Positions 25,016-35,482 of a stretch of DNA of 64,000 bases are shown here, in pieces; position 1 is the stretch's first letter; every line of letters starts with the position of its first letter. The DNA comes from Desulfomicrobium baculatum DSM 4028 (GTDB taxonomy: Bacteria; Desulfobacterota; Desulfovibrionia; Desulfovibrionales; Desulfomicrobiaceae). The notes beneath the pieces are model-generated. The model made no database searches, had not been told where the DNA came from, and was given only the letters and a program-made list of their open reading frames with translations. Location of the stretch: NCBI RefSeq assembly GCF_000023225.1, contig NC_013173.1:2482501-2546500 (forward strand), written 5' to 3'. The position numbers and the translations under genes are program-made.

Positions 25016-28000
25016 ATGAAGACGACGAGCGACATTGGCAAGAGCTCCTTTTCAATTCTCTGGACACGTCTGACCGGACGCGGTCCATACGACACGAGCA
25101 TCGACGAGGAGCTCCCTCTCCGGGCGGAACTGTTCAGCGCCTCCCAGATGGAGCAGCACGGCAAAATTCTGGCGAGCATGCACCAGCTCACGGAAAAGCG
25201 CACGCACGACCGCCTCCTGTCGCGTCTGGCCGAAAACGAGCGGGTGTTGCGGAACGTGCACCGCCTGCTGACGGAAGACGTCAAGAACGACCGGCGCATG
25301 ACCCCGGCGGGGGAATGGCTGCTCGACAATTTCTATGTGATCGAAGAACAGATCCGCACCGCCGCCAAACACTTGCCCAAGGGTTACAGCCGCGAACTGC
25401 CGCAACTGCGCGGCGGGCATTCGGCCGGTCTCCCGCGCGTGTACGATCTCGCCCTGGAGGCCATCTCGCACGGCGACGGCCGGGTGGACCCGGAATATCT
25501 GAGCCGCTTCGTGGCCGCCTACCAGACCGTGACATCCCTCAAGCTCGGCGAACTGTGGGCCATCCCCATCATGCTGCGCCTGGCCCTGATCGAGAACCTG
25601 CGCCGGGTCGCCGCCCGCCTCGCCGTGCGCAGGAAAGAACGCAACAATGCCGATTACTGGGCCAATCTGATGACCGAGGTGGCCGCCAGCGACCCCAAAA
25701 GCCTGATCCTGACCATCGCCGACATGGCCAGGTCCGACCCGCCCATGACCAGCTCGTTTGTCGCGGAACTCACCCGCCGTCTGCAGGGACAGGGTCCGGC
25801 GCAATCCCTCCCGCTGTCCTGGATCGAACGCCGCCTGTCCGAATCCGGCCAAACCATCGATCAACTGGTGCGCCTGGAAAACCAGCAGCAAGCCTCCGAC
25901 CAGATCTCCATCAGCAACAGCATCGGCAGCCTGCGTTCCCTGAACGCCACCAACTGGAACGATTTTGTCGAGTCCTTGAGCACGGTCGAAAGTATTCTCG
26001 GGCAAGACCCCGTTTCCATCTACGCCAAGATGAATTTTTCCACCCGCGACAGATATCGCCATGTCGTGGAAAAAATAGCAAAAAAATGCCCGCATTCCGA
26101 ATCCGAGGTGTCGCGCAAGGCGCTGGAACTGGCACAGGAAGGCGCGGCGAGCCAGAGCGAACAACGCAAGGGCCATGTCGGGTTCTATCTGGTCGGTGAC
26201 GGACGTGCCCAGCTTGAGCGGCTGGTTCAGATGCGCCGCTCGCCCGCTGCGGCGCTGTGCGTTCTTGGCCGCCAATTTCTCTTCTATGGCGGCGGCATCG
26301 TGCTCCTGACGGCCATGCTGACCACGTTGCTTGCGTCCAAGGCCCATGGCGACGGACTGAGCGGCTGGCAGCTCGGCCTTTTCTGCCTGCTCCTCGTACT
26401 CTGCTGCAGCCACCTGGCGGTGTCGCTCGCGAATTGGCTGGCCACGCTCCTGGCCACCCCGCGCCTGCTCCCGCGCATGGACTTTTCCAAGGGAATCCCG
26501 CCCGAGGCGCGGACCCTGGTCGTGGTCCCGACAATGCTCACCAGCGCACGCTGCGTCGAGGAACTGGCCAACGATCTCGAAGTCCGATTTCTGGGGAATC
26601 GCGACCGGCACCTCCATTTTGCCCTGCTCACCGACCTTGCCGACGCAGCCCAGGAAACCATGCCGGAGGACGAAGAACTGGTCAGCCTGGCCCGCGGCAT
26701 GATCGAAGCGCTGAACGCCAAATACCCGAGCGATGCCGGCAGCACCTTTTTCCTGCTGCATCGTCCGCGCAGATTCAACGCCGCCGAAAAGACGTGGATG
26801 GGCTTTGAACGCAAGCGCGGAAAACTCGGTGATTTGAACGCCCTGCTGAGCAAGGGCTCGGCTGATGCGATGGATCGCTTCGCGCTCATCGTCGGCGACA
26901 CGTCCATCCTGCCGGACATCAGGTTCGTCATCACCCTGGACACCGACACGCAGCTGGCCCGCGACTCGGCGCGAAAGTTTGTGGGCGCCATGTGCCATCC
27001 GCTGAACCGCGCCGTCTACGACGCGGCACGCGGTCGCGTCACGGCCGGCTACGGCATCCTGCAGCCACGGGTGGCGATCAGCCTGGCCGGCTCGAATCGT
27101 TCGAAATATGCGCGGATGTGCGCCAGCGAGGTCGGCATCGACCCCTACACCAACGCCGTCTCCGATGTGTATCAGGACCTGTTCGGCGAAGGTTCGTTCA
27201 TCGGCAAGGGCATCTACGACGTGGACGTCTTCAGGCAGGCGCTCGAAGGCCGCTTCCCGGACAACCGGATTCTGAGCCACGACCTCCTGGAAGGCTGTTA
27301 CGCCAGGTCAGGACTTTTGAGCGATGCGGAACTGTATGAGCAGTATCCGTCCCGCTACAGCGAGGACGTGAGCCGCAGGCATCGCTGGATCCGGGGCGAC
27401 TGGCAGATCGCGCGTTGGCTGATGCCCCGGGTTCCCGGCGCGGATGGGCGGCGTTACAAAAACCCCATTTCCATGCTGTCCCAATGGAAGATTCTCGACA
27501 ACCTGCGGCGCAGCCTGACCGCCACGGCGCTGACCCTGCTTCTGATCCTGGGCTGGACGGTTCTGCCCGCCGCCCTGTTCTGGACCACGGTGGTGCTCGG
27601 CATCATTCTGATCCCTTCCCTGGTGGACTCGCTTTCAAACCTCCTCAAAAAACCCGATGACGTTTCCCCAGCGCAGCACTTCGCCGCGTCGGCAGGCCTG
27701 ACCCTCCAACATTTGGGGCGCACGGCCTTCACCCTTGTCTGTCTGCCCTACGAGGCCTATTTCAGCCTGGACGCGATCCTGCGCACCATCTGGAGGATGC
27801 TGGTCACGCATCGGGGACTGCTGGAGTGGAATCCGTCATGCAACGCACAAAGCGACCAAGCCGGTTTCGCCGGCTCACTTACGGCCATGTGGATCGGGCC
27901 GCTTCTGGCCATCAGCGTTGCGAGCGTGCTTGCCGTATCGGCGCCGCAGACGCTGCCGGTGGCAGGTGGACTGCTCGCGCTCTGGCTTGTATCCCCGGCC

Positions 28001-31000
28001 ATAGTCTGGTGGATCAGCCGCGCCATCCCTCGCCGCAAGGACGCCCTGACCAGGGAACAGATTCTCTTTCTGCGCAGGGCGGCCCGCAAGACCTGGGCCT
28101 TCTTCGAAACATTCGTCGGCCCCGAGGATCAGTGGCTCCCACCCGACAATTTTCAGGAGCACCCCGCTCCCGTGGTTGCGCACCGCACCTCTCCGACCAA
28201 CATGGGCCTTGCGCTGCTGGCGAACCTCTCCGCCTGCGATTTTGGGATCATCTCCGCCGGAAAATTCCTCGACCGCACCATGAAGACGCTGCGCACCATG
28301 GGCACGCTGGAACGCTATCGAGGGCATTTCTACAACTGGTACGACACCCTGACCCTGGCCCCGCTGCCTCCGAGCTACATCTCCTCCGTGGACAGCGGCA
28401 ACCTGGCCGGTCATCTGTTGACCTTGAAGCCTGGCCTGCTCGAACTTGCGGGCCGCAAGATTCTGGAACCCCGCACTTTCGAGAGCTTGCGCGACACGCT
28501 TGAAATCCTGGCCGAGGCCTTGAAATCCACCCCAAAAGCGGCAGTGGACCCGCTTGCCGGCCTCAGGCTCGACCTGAACGCCGTGAACGCCGCGCCCCGC
28601 TCCGAGCCGCTCACCCTGGTGGCTTCACGGCAGCGGCTCGAACGGCTGGCGGCATCGGCCACGACCCTGATCGACAGCTTAAGCGCCTCGGGCTCGAACT
28701 CGAACGCACTCTGGTGGGCAGGCGCCTTTGCCGAGCAATGCCGCGACGCGCTCGCGGAGCTGACCAGCCTTGCCCCGTGGGCGGAGCTTGCCATCGTGCA
28801 CAAAAATCTGCCGGATCTTCCCGCTCTCGACCGGATCCCGACCTTAAGCGAACTGACGACCCTGGCCGAGGCCATCCTGCCGGACATGACGCGGCGGCAG
28901 GAAACGGCGTCCTCCCTGGATTACAACGCGTGGGGAGAGCTGCAAAGCCTGGTCACCAAGGCCGGCCAGCACGCCGAGGCGCGGATCAAGACCTGCGAGC
29001 GCCTCGCCCTGCAATGCGGCACAATGGCCCAGATGGAATTCGAGTTCCTGTGCGACGAAACGAGCCATCTGCTGGCCATCGGCTACAATGTCTCTGAATG
29101 TCGACGAGACAACAGCTTCTACGACCTCTTGGCCTCGGAAGCGCGGCTGGCCACCTTCGTGGCCATTGCCCAGGGGCAGATTCCGCAGGAGAGCTGGTTC
29201 TCGCTGGGGCGCCTGTTGACCACCGCCGGAGGCGAGCCGGTGCTGTTGTCCTGGAGCGGCTCCATGTTCGAATACCTGATGCCGATGCTGGTCATGCCGA
29301 CCTACGAGTCCACCCTGCTTGAGCAAACCTGCAACGCCTCCGTGGCCAGACAGATCGAATACGGCAAGAAGCGCTCCGTGCCCTGGGGCATTTCGGAGTG
29401 CGGATACAACGCCATCGACGTGCACCAGAACTATCAATACCGGGCCTTTGGCGTGCCTGGCCTTGGCCTCAAACGCGGACTGGCCGAGGATCTGGTCATC
29501 GCGCCCTACGCCTCGGCCCTGGCGCTCATGGTCACGCCGGGTGAGGCATGCCGGAATCTCATCCGCCTGGCGGACGAAGGATTCGACACCAGATTCGGCT
29601 TTTACGAGGCCATCGACTACACGCCCACGCGCCTGCCGCGCGGCCAATCAAGCGTCGTGGTCCGGTCCTTCATGGCCCATCATCAGGGCATGAGCCTGCT
29701 CTCCATGGCCCATCTGCTGCTTGATCGCCCCATGCAAAAGCGATTTGCCTCCGACCCGCTGTTCCAGGCGACCATGCTGCTCCTGCAGGAGCGCATCCCC
29801 AAGACCACCGCGTTCTATGCGCACACCTCCGAACTGTCCGAACTCCAGATGGACTCGGACAGCGGGGGCTCGCACATCCGCGTGTTCTCACGCCCGGACA
29901 CGCCCGCCCCGGAAGTGCAGCTGCTTTCCAACGGCCGCTACCACGTCATGGTCACCAATGCCGGTGGCGGCTACAGCCGCTGGAAGGGTCTGAGCGTAAC
30001 CAGGTGGCGCGAAGACCGCACCTGCGACAACTGGGGCACGTTCTGTTTCCTGCGTGATCTGGACACCCGGGAATATTGGTCCACGGCGTACCAGCCGACG
30101 CTCAAACAGGCGCAGCGCTATGAAGCCATCTTCTCCGAAGGCCGGGCCGAATTCCGCGTGCAGGACCACAATTACGACACCCATACGGAGATCACGGTGT
30201 CACCCGAAGACGATATCGAGCTGCGCCGGGTGCGCATCACCAACCGCGCCCGGACGCGCCGGACCCTTGATCTGACCAGTTACGCCGAGGTGACCCTGGC
30301 CGACTCCGCCTCCGACGACCTGCACCCCGCTTTCAGCAACCTGTTTGTCCAGACCGAGATCATCCCCAAGCAACAGGCCATCCTCTGCTCCAGACGGCCG
30401 CGCTCCCGGGGGGAAAAGCCGCCCTGGATGCTGCACATGATGATCGTGCACGACGTACGCCCCGTCGACATCTCCTTTGAAACGGACCGCATGCAATTCC
30501 TCGGGCGCGAAAACACCGTCGCCGAGCCGCTGGCCATGAGCTGCAAGGGCGAATATTTCTCCGGCGCGCTCTCGGGCAGCGAAGGCTCCGTTCTGGACCC
30601 CATTGTCTCCATCCGCGGCCGCATCGTCCTTGAGCCTGAAGAATCGGTAACCCTCAACATCATCTCCGGCATCGCCGAAACCCGGGAAGAAACCCTGCGC
30701 CTGGTTGAAAAATACCAGGACCGCCGCATCGCGGACAGGGTCTTCGACCTGGCCTGGACACACGGCCAGGTGCTTTTGCGGCAGCTCAACGCATCCGAGG
30801 CCGACGCGCAGCTCTATGGCCGCCTTGCGGGATCGGTCATTTATGCCAATGCGGCGCTGCGGGCCGAGCCGGGCATTCTCATCAAGAATCGGCGAGGACA
30901 ATCCGGACTCTGGAGTCATGCGATTTCCGGGGATTTGCCCATCGTGCTGCTCCAGATCCAGGACATCGCCAACATCGAACTGGTCCGCCAGCTCGTGCAG

Positions 31001-33766
31001 GCCCACGCCTACTGGCGCCTGAAAGGGCTCAAAGTCGATCTGGTCATCTGGAACGAGGATCAGACCGGATACAGGCAGGTCCTCTATGATCAGATCATGG
31101 GCCTCGTCGCGGCCGGGGTCGAATCCGGCGGAACCGAACAGCCCGGCGGGATCTTCGTGCGCTCCGGCAATCGCTTCGCGGAAGAGGACCGCATCCTGAT
31201 CCAGACGGTCGCGCGCGTCGTCATCTCCGACACCCTCGGGACCCTGGCGCAGCAGATCGACGGCCGCACCTTAACGCGCATCAGGATTCCCCAGCTGGTA
31301 CCGAGCAGAACGCATCGCTCCGATCCCCTACCGCTAGCTCCGCAGCCACGCCACGACCTGACCTTTTTCAACGGCCAGGGCGGATTCACTCCGGACGGAC
31401 GCGAATATGTCATCACCACCGCCCAGGACCTTGCCACGCCCGCGCCCTGGGTCAATGTGCTGGCAAACCCGCTCTTCGGGAGCGTCATCTCCGAATGCGG
31501 CGGCTCCTACACCTGGAGCGAGAACGCCCATGAATTCCGCCTCACCCCCTGGGACAACGACCCTGTCAGCGGCGAGGGCGGGGAAGCCTTCTACCTGCGC
31601 GACGAAGAACGGGGGCATTACTGGTCGCCCACGCCGCGCCCTTGCCGCGGAGTGACACCGTATGTGACCAGGCACGGGTTCGGATACAGCGTCTTCGAGC
31701 ATACCGAACGCGGGATCCGCTCGGAACTCATGATCTATGTCGCCCTCGACGCGCAGATTAAATTCTCGGTGCTGAAAGTGTCCAATGTTTCCGAGCGCTC
31801 CCGGCGGATTTCCGCGACCGGATACGTGGAGTGGGTGCTTGGCGACCTGCGTCCGAAATCCGCGTTTCACGTCATCACGGAAATCGACCAGCACAGCGGG
31901 GCTCTGCTGGCGTGCAACCCGTACAATCCCGAATTCGGCACGCGAACGGCGTTTTTCGATGTGGACGACGTCTCCCGCACGATCACCGCCGACCGCACGG
32001 AATTTCTGGGCCGCAGCGGCACGCTCCGAGCGCCCGCCGCCATGACCCGCACCCGCCTCTCCGGCAAGACGGGGACGGCCATGGACCCATGCGCGGCGAT
32101 CCAGGTCGGTTTCGATCTCGAAGTCGGAGAAGAGCGGGAGATCATCTTCAAACTGGGCGTGGGAACCGACGCCACGGACGCGCAGCAGCTGATCCAGCGT
32201 TTCAGGGGCGCGCCCGCGGCGCGGCACGCCCTCGACAAGGTATGGCAGCACTGGGCTCATACCCTCGGGGCCATTCATGTCCAGACTCCCGACCAATCGC
32301 TCAACGTGCTCGCCAACGGCTGGCTCCTGTACCAGACCCTGGCCTGCCGCCTGTGGGCGCGCAGCGCGACCTACCAGTCGGGCGGGGCGTTCGGTTTTCG
32401 CGACCAGCTTCAAGACGTCATGGCCCTTGTCCATGCCAGGCCGGGCCTGGTCCGTGAACATCTCCTGCTCTGCGCCTCCCGCCAATTCGAGGAAGGCGAC
32501 GTGCAGCACTGGTGGCATCCGCCCATGGGCCGGGGCGTGCGCACCAAATGCTCGGACGACTACCTGTGGCTGCCGCTCGCGACGTGCCGCTATGTCGCCG
32601 CCATCGGGGACACCGGCATTTTGGATGAAAGCGTCCCGTTCCTGCGGATGCGCGCGCTCGGTGACGACGAGGAATCCTGCTACGATCTGCCCGAACGCTC
32701 GGACCAGAGCGCCAGCCTCTACGAACACTGCGTGCGGGCCATCCGGCACGGCTTGCGCTTCGGCGTGCACGGGTTGCCGCTCATCGGCTCCGGCGATTGG
32801 AACGACGGCATGAATCTGGTGGGCGAACACGGCAAAGGCGAGAGCGTCTGGCTCGGCTTCTTCCTGCATCATGTGCTCGACGCCTTCGCCACGCTGGCCA
32901 ATGGACGGGGAGACGCCCCGTTTGCCGAAGAGTGCCGGCAGGAAGCCGCCAAACTGAGCCGCATCATCGAAGAGAGCGGTTGGGATGGAAACTGGTACCG
33001 CCGTGCTTACTTTGATGACGGCACGCCGCTGGGTTCAGCGAAAAACGACGAATGCCGCATCGACTCCATCGCTCAGAGCTGGTCCGTGCTCTCGGGGGCG
33101 GGAGACCCCAAACGGGCGCGCACGGCCATGCAGTCCCTGGACAGGCATCTGGTTCGACGCGAGCACGGGCTGGTTCAACTTCTGGACCCGCCTTTCGACA
33201 CGTCCGACCTCAACCCCGGCTACATCAAGGGATATGTGCCCGGAGTACGTGAAAACGGGGGCCAGTACACCCACGCAGCCATCTGGGCTGCCATGGCCTT
33301 TGCCCGTCAGGGGGATACGAAACGCGCCTGGGAGATTTTCGACATGATCAACCCGGTCAACCACGCCCGCACCCCCGAAGAGACGGCCATCTACAAGGGC
33401 GAGCCCTACGTCGTCGCCGCCGATGTCTACGGCGCGCCGCCGCATACGGGCCGTGGCGGCTGGACATGGTACACGGGCTCGGCCGCCTGGATGTATCGGC
33501 TCATCATGGAGTCGCTTCTGGGCCTGAGCCTTGAAGTGGACAGGCTGCGCATCACGCCCTGCCCCCATCCGCAATGGCAGGAATTCACGGTGCACTACCG
33601 CTTCCGGGAAACGGTCTATCACATCACCGTGTCGCAGTTTAAAGGCAAGAAGACCGGCACGCGCCTGACCCTCGATGATGTCGAGCAGACAGGCCAGACC
33701 ATTGCGTTGGTGGACGACCACCAGGAACACTGGGTCAAGGTGCGCATGAACGTGAGCGGTGTTTGA
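25016..33766 (+). CDS. Giant cyclic beta-glucan synthase-like protein (NdvB/Cgs type: GT84 plus GH94)
   Basis: At 2916 residues this matches the size of cyclic beta-1,2-glucan synthases (about 2800-2900). Two membrane helices lie at about 413-482. A GT84 glycosyltransferase domain follows, with TLVVVPTML (about 500), VITLDTDTQ (about 640), LSHDLLEGCYARSG (about 755) and RRHRWIRGDWQ (about 786). More helices lie at about 835-872 and 955-1003. A glucoamylase-like domain occupies about 1050-1600 (FYEAIDYTPTRLPRG). Two GH94-type sugar-binding domains come next, then a GH94 phosphorylase-like domain with GSGDWNDGMN (about 2591-2600). It should make a periplasmic glucan from UDP-glucose, perhaps for osmoadaptation, which fits its stress-gene context. 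Linkage and cyclisation cannot be read from sequence. Confidence 0.9.
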   Translation: MKTTSDIGKSSFSILWTRLTGRGPYDTSIDEELPLRAELFSASQMEQHGKILASMHQLTEKRTHDRLLSRLAENERVLRNVHRLLTEDVKNDRRMTPAGEWLLDNFYVIEEQIRTAAKHLPKGYSRELPQLRGGHSAGLPRVYDLALEAISHGDGRVDPEYLSRFVAAYQTVTSLKLGELWAIPIMLRLALIENLRRVAARLAVRRKERNNADYWANLMTEVAASDPKSLILTIADMARSDPPMTSSFVAELTRRLQGQGPAQSLPLSWIERRLSESGQTIDQLVRLENQQQASDQISISNSIGSLRSLNATNWNDFVESLSTVESILGQDPVSIYAKMNFSTRDRYRHVVEKIAKKCPHSESEVSRKALELAQEGAASQSEQRKGHVGFYLVGDGRAQLERLVQMRRSPAAALCVLGRQFLFYGGGIVLLTAMLTTLLASKAHGDGLSGWQLGLFCLLLVLCCSHLAVSLANWLATLLATPRLLPRMDFSKGIPPEARTLVVVPTMLTSARCVEELANDLEVRFLGNRDRHLHFALLTDLADAAQETMPEDEELVSLARGMIEALNAKYPSDAGSTFFLLHRPRRFNAAEKTWMGFERKRGKLGDLNALLSKGSADAMDRFALIVGDTSILPDIRFVITLDTDTQLARDSARKFVGAMCHPLNRAVYDAARGRVTAGYGILQPRVAISLAGSNRSKYARMCASEVGIDPYTNAVSDVYQDLFGEGSFIGKGIYDVDVFRQALEGRFPDNRILSHDLLEGCYARSGLLSDAELYEQYPSRYSEDVSRRHRWIRGDWQIARWLMPRVPGADGRRYKNPISMLSQWKILDNLRRSLTATALTLLLILGWTVLPAALFWTTVVLGIILIPSLVDSLSNLLKKPDDVSPAQHFAASAGLTLQHLGRTAFTLVCLPYEAYFSLDAILRTIWRMLVTHRGLLEWNPSCNAQSDQAGFAGSLTAMWIGPLLAISVASVLAVSAPQTLPVAGGLLALWLVSPAIVWWISRAIPRRKDALTREQILFLRRAARKTWAFFETFVGPEDQWLPPDNFQEHPAPVVAHRTSPTNMGLALLANLSACDFGIISAGKFLDRTMKTLRTMGTLERYRGHFYNWYDTLTLAPLPPSYISSVDSGNLAGHLLTLKPGLLELAGRKILEPRTFESLRDTLEILAEALKSTPKAAVDPLAGLRLDLNAVNAAPRSEPLTLVASRQRLERLAASATTLIDSLSASGSNSNALWWAGAFAEQCRDALAELTSLAPWAELAIVHKNLPDLPALDRIPTLSELTTLAEAILPDMTRRQETASSLDYNAWGELQSLVTKAGQHAEARIKTCERLALQCGTMAQMEFEFLCDETSHLLAIGYNVSECRRDNSFYDLLASEARLATFVAIAQGQIPQESWFSLGRLLTTAGGEPVLLSWSGSMFEYLMPMLVMPTYESTLLEQTCNASVARQIEYGKKRSVPWGISECGYNAIDVHQNYQYRAFGVPGLGLKRGLAEDLVIAPYASALALMVTPGEACRNLIRLADEGFDTRFGFYEAIDYTPTRLPRGQSSVVVRSFMAHHQGMSLLSMAHLLLDRPMQKRFASDPLFQATMLLLQERIPKTTAFYAHTSELSELQMDSDSGGSHIRVFSRPDTPAPEVQLLSNGRYHVMVTNAGGGYSRWKGLSVTRWREDRTCDNWGTFCFLRDLDTREYWSTAYQPTLKQAQRYEAIFSEGRAEFRVQDHNYDTHTEITVSPEDDIELRRVRITNRARTRRTLDLTSYAEVTLADSASDDLHPAFSNLFVQTEIIPKQQAILCSRRPRSRGEKPPWMLHMMIVHDVRPVDISFETDRMQFLGRENTVAEPLAMSCKGEYFSGALSGSEGSVLDPIVSIRGRIVLEPEESVTLNIISGIAETREETLRLVEKYQDRRIADRVFDLAWTHGQVLLRQLNASEADAQLYGRLAGSVIYANAALRAEPGILIKNRRGQSGLWSHAISGDLPIVLLQIQDIANIELVRQLVQAHAYWRLKGLKVDLVIWNEDQTGYRQVLYDQIMGLVAAGVESGGTEQPGGIFVRSGNRFAEEDRILIQTVARVVISDTLGTLAQQIDGRTLTRIRIPQLVPSRTHRSDPLPLAPQPRHDLTFFNGQGGFTPDGREYVITTAQDLATPAPWVNVLANPLFGSVISECGGSYTWSENAHEFRLTPWDNDPVSGEGGEAFYLRDEERGHYWSPTPRPCRGVTPYVTRHGFGYSVFEHTERGIRSELMIYVALDAQIKFSVLKVSNVSERSRRISATGYVEWVLGDLRPKSAFHVITEIDQHSGALLACNPYNPEFGTRTAFFDVDDVSRTITADRTEFLGRSGTLRAPAAMTRTRLSGKTGTAMDPCAAIQVGFDLEVGEEREIIFKLGVGTDATDAQQLIQRFRGAPAARHALDKVWQHWAHTLGAIHVQTPDQSLNVLANGWLLYQTLACRLWARSATYQSGGAFGFRDQLQDVMALVHARPGLVREHLLLCASRQFEEGDVQHWWHPPMGRGVRTKCSDDYLWLPLATCRYVAAIGDTGILDESVPFLRMRALGDDEESCYDLPERSDQSASLYEHCVRAIRHGLRFGVHGLPLIGSGDWNDGMNLVGEHGKGESVWLGFFLHHVLDAFATLANGRGDAPFAEECRQEAAKLSRIIEESGWDGNWYRRAYFDDGTPLGSAKNDECRIDSIAQSWSVLSGAGDPKRARTAMQSLDRHLVRREHGLVQLLDPPFDTSDLNPGYIKGYVPGVRENGGQYTHAAIWAAMAFARQGDTKRAWEIFDMINPVNHARTPEETAIYKGEPYVVAADVYGAPPHTGRGGWTWYTGSAAWMYRLIMESLLGLSLEVDRLRITPCPHPQWQEFTVHYRFRETVYHITVSQFKGKKTGTRLTLDDVEQTGQTIALVDDHQEHWVKVRMNVSGV

Positions 33767-33828
33767 GAATCGAAATTTGCAAAACATTTCGTTAATGTAC
33801 ACAACCTCATACCCTCAAAGGATGAAAA

Positions 33829-34074
33829 ATGAACACACCCCCTCCTCAAACCTTGCGTGCAGACATGAGCCCCGCAACGCGAGGCAACGACCGCAGACAG
33901 CAGACGGACAGAAGGCGCGTGAGCGGTCGGCGGGAAACGGACCAGCAGCCGGAGGAATCATTCCAGCATGATGGAGACAACGATGCGCGCAGGCGCGAAA
34001 CAGTACTGAACAGCAGACCTGCCGGACGGGCATTAAGCGAGGATGAAATCAGATTTCTTTTGGTCGATGACTGA
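33829..34074 (+). CDS. Possible small Arg-rich protein, function unknown
   Basis: This 81-codon frame has a good ribosome site (AAAGGA six bases before the ATG) and sits between the glucan synthase and permease genes. The product is hydrophilic and low-complexity (NDRRQQTDRRRVSGRRETDQ), probably disordered, ending EDEIRFLLVDD. No family recognised. The ribosome site and conserved-looking tail favour a real gene. The repetitive composition argues for caution. Confidence 0.45.
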   Translation: MNTPPPQTLRADMSPATRGNDRRQQTDRRRVSGRRETDQQPEESFQHDGDNDARRRETVLNSRPAGRALSEDEIRFLLVDD

Positions 34075-34097
34075 AGGTAAAGGTCGAAAAGACGAGT

Positions 34098-35288
34098 ATG
34101 CCAAACAAATCAGCAGATCAGACAAGACGAAGCTTTGTTTCGTATCATATCATTCTTGGCGCAGTGTTGTTCGCCGGCATTCAGTCCTTCACGCTGCTCT
34201 CTCACATTCTGTTGTCCTTTCTGCTTGTCATGCTGATTTCACTCGCGCTCAACCCCGCGATTTCGCGGATGCGCGCATGGACCGGCGGCAGGGCACTGCC
34301 AACGGGACTGATCCTGGCAGGATTCCTTTCAATCCTGGTCTTGACCGGGTGGGCCTTCCTCGGGCCAATGCAGACTTCGATCACGAATATCTCGAAGCAA
34401 TTGCCCGGCTACTGGGAACGCCTCCAGAAACCCTTGATCATGATGGAACAACGGGCCGCAATCTCGGAGGAAAAACTCCAGGCGGAAGTCACCACTGAAA
34501 TCGCCCGGGCCGAACGGCTGGCAGGCGAACCCGTGGTCCCGGTCGCGCCCCAAAAGCCCCCTGCGCCGGAAGATTCCGGCTCTCTTCGTTCCAGCTTGAG
34601 CGAAATGCTGGGAGAGGCGGTCAGCAGCTTCACCAGCGTGGCCTTCAATGGAACCCAGATCCTCATTGTGATGGTGACCGTCTTCTTCGGCGTGTTCTTC
34701 ACGCTCCTGAATCCCCGCCCGATCGTGGGCGTCATATTCGCCATCGTGCCCGTGCGTCACCACGACAAGGCCCTTGCCGTGGCGCAGCGCATCGGGATGT
34801 TCGCGCCACGGTGGGCCGGAGCCATGCTGGTGGGCATGGTGACGATCGGCATGCTTGTTTTCCTGACCATGTGGCCGATATTCGGATTCACGGACGCGCT
34901 GGTCCTGGGCCTGATCGCAGGCATCCTGGAAGCGGTCCCCTTCCTGGGGCCGACACTCAGCTCCATACCGGCGCTGCTGCTCGCGCTCGGCATGGGAGGC
35001 ATGACGACACTGTGGGTGGCCCTCATCTATGTCGCGATCCAAATCCTCGAAAACAACATCATCGTCCCATTCGTCATGGCCGGCGGCATGAAACTGCATC
35101 CGACGGCGGTGATCTTCTCGATGCTCCTGTGCGTCGGGGCCTTCGGCGTACTCGGAGTCCTGGTCGCAGCCCCGCTGGTTGCCATCGCGAGCATCCTGCA
35201 TGAGGAACTGTATCGAAAGCAATATCTTCAGACAGTTACCGATGAATACATACGTGAAATGGCGCGAAAAGCTCTGCACGAAAAATGA
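34098..35288 (+). CDS. AI-2E/PerM-family membrane permease
   Basis: The protein has 396 residues and about seven to eight membrane helices, with a longer soluble insert at residues 100-170. The C-terminal half carries family-typical segments (GLIAGILEAVPFLGPTLSSI, ALIYVAIQILENNIIVPFV, HPTAVIFSMLLCVGAFGVLG). Members are described as autoinducer-2 exporters or Na+/H+ antiporters, so the substrate is open. It begins 23 bp after the small Arg-rich frame and ends at a shared terminator. Confidence 0.88.
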   Translation: MPNKSADQTRRSFVSYHIILGAVLFAGIQSFTLLSHILLSFLLVMLISLALNPAISRMRAWTGGRALPTGLILAGFLSILVLTGWAFLGPMQTSITNISKQLPGYWERLQKPLIMMEQRAAISEEKLQAEVTTEIARAERLAGEPVVPVAPQKPPAPEDSGSLRSSLSEMLGEAVSSFTSVAFNGTQILIVMVTVFFGVFFTLLNPRPIVGVIFAIVPVRHHDKALAVAQRIGMFAPRWAGAMLVGMVTIGMLVFLTMWPIFGFTDALVLGLIAGILEAVPFLGPTLSSIPALLLALGMGGMTTLWVALIYVAIQILENNIIVPFVMAGGMKLHPTAVIFSMLLCVGAFGVLGVLVAAPLVAIASILHEELYRKQYLQTVTDEYIREMARKALHEK

Positions 35289-35348
35289 GGTTTGCGTAAG
35301 AGTGTTCCACCGCTGATAAAAACAAACACTGCACGCGAGCAAAAAAAA

Positions 35349-35382
35349 GTGTTGTTGCAGACCATGTCTTTTGCAACAACAC
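35349..35382. terminator. Two-way terminator between convergent genes
   Basis: An 11-bp perfect stem (GTGTTGTTGCA with TGCAACAACAC) encloses a 12-base loop. Eight A residues precede it, giving a T8 tract for - strand transcripts. A T-rich stretch (ATATTTTATT) follows on the + strand. It can serve both the permease gene and the response regulator gene. Confidence 0.85.
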
Positions 35383-35482
35383 ATATTTTATTAAAAAAAG
35401 ATTATTATAAAATTTAAACTTTCAAATTATAAAAATTTTACTATTAATAATTTATTATTAATAGTAAAATATAAATAAAAAA

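Noticed and set aside
25052-27280. 742-codon antisense frame inside the glucan synthase gene
   Set aside because: Shadow of the GC-rich + strand gene; no recognisable domains.
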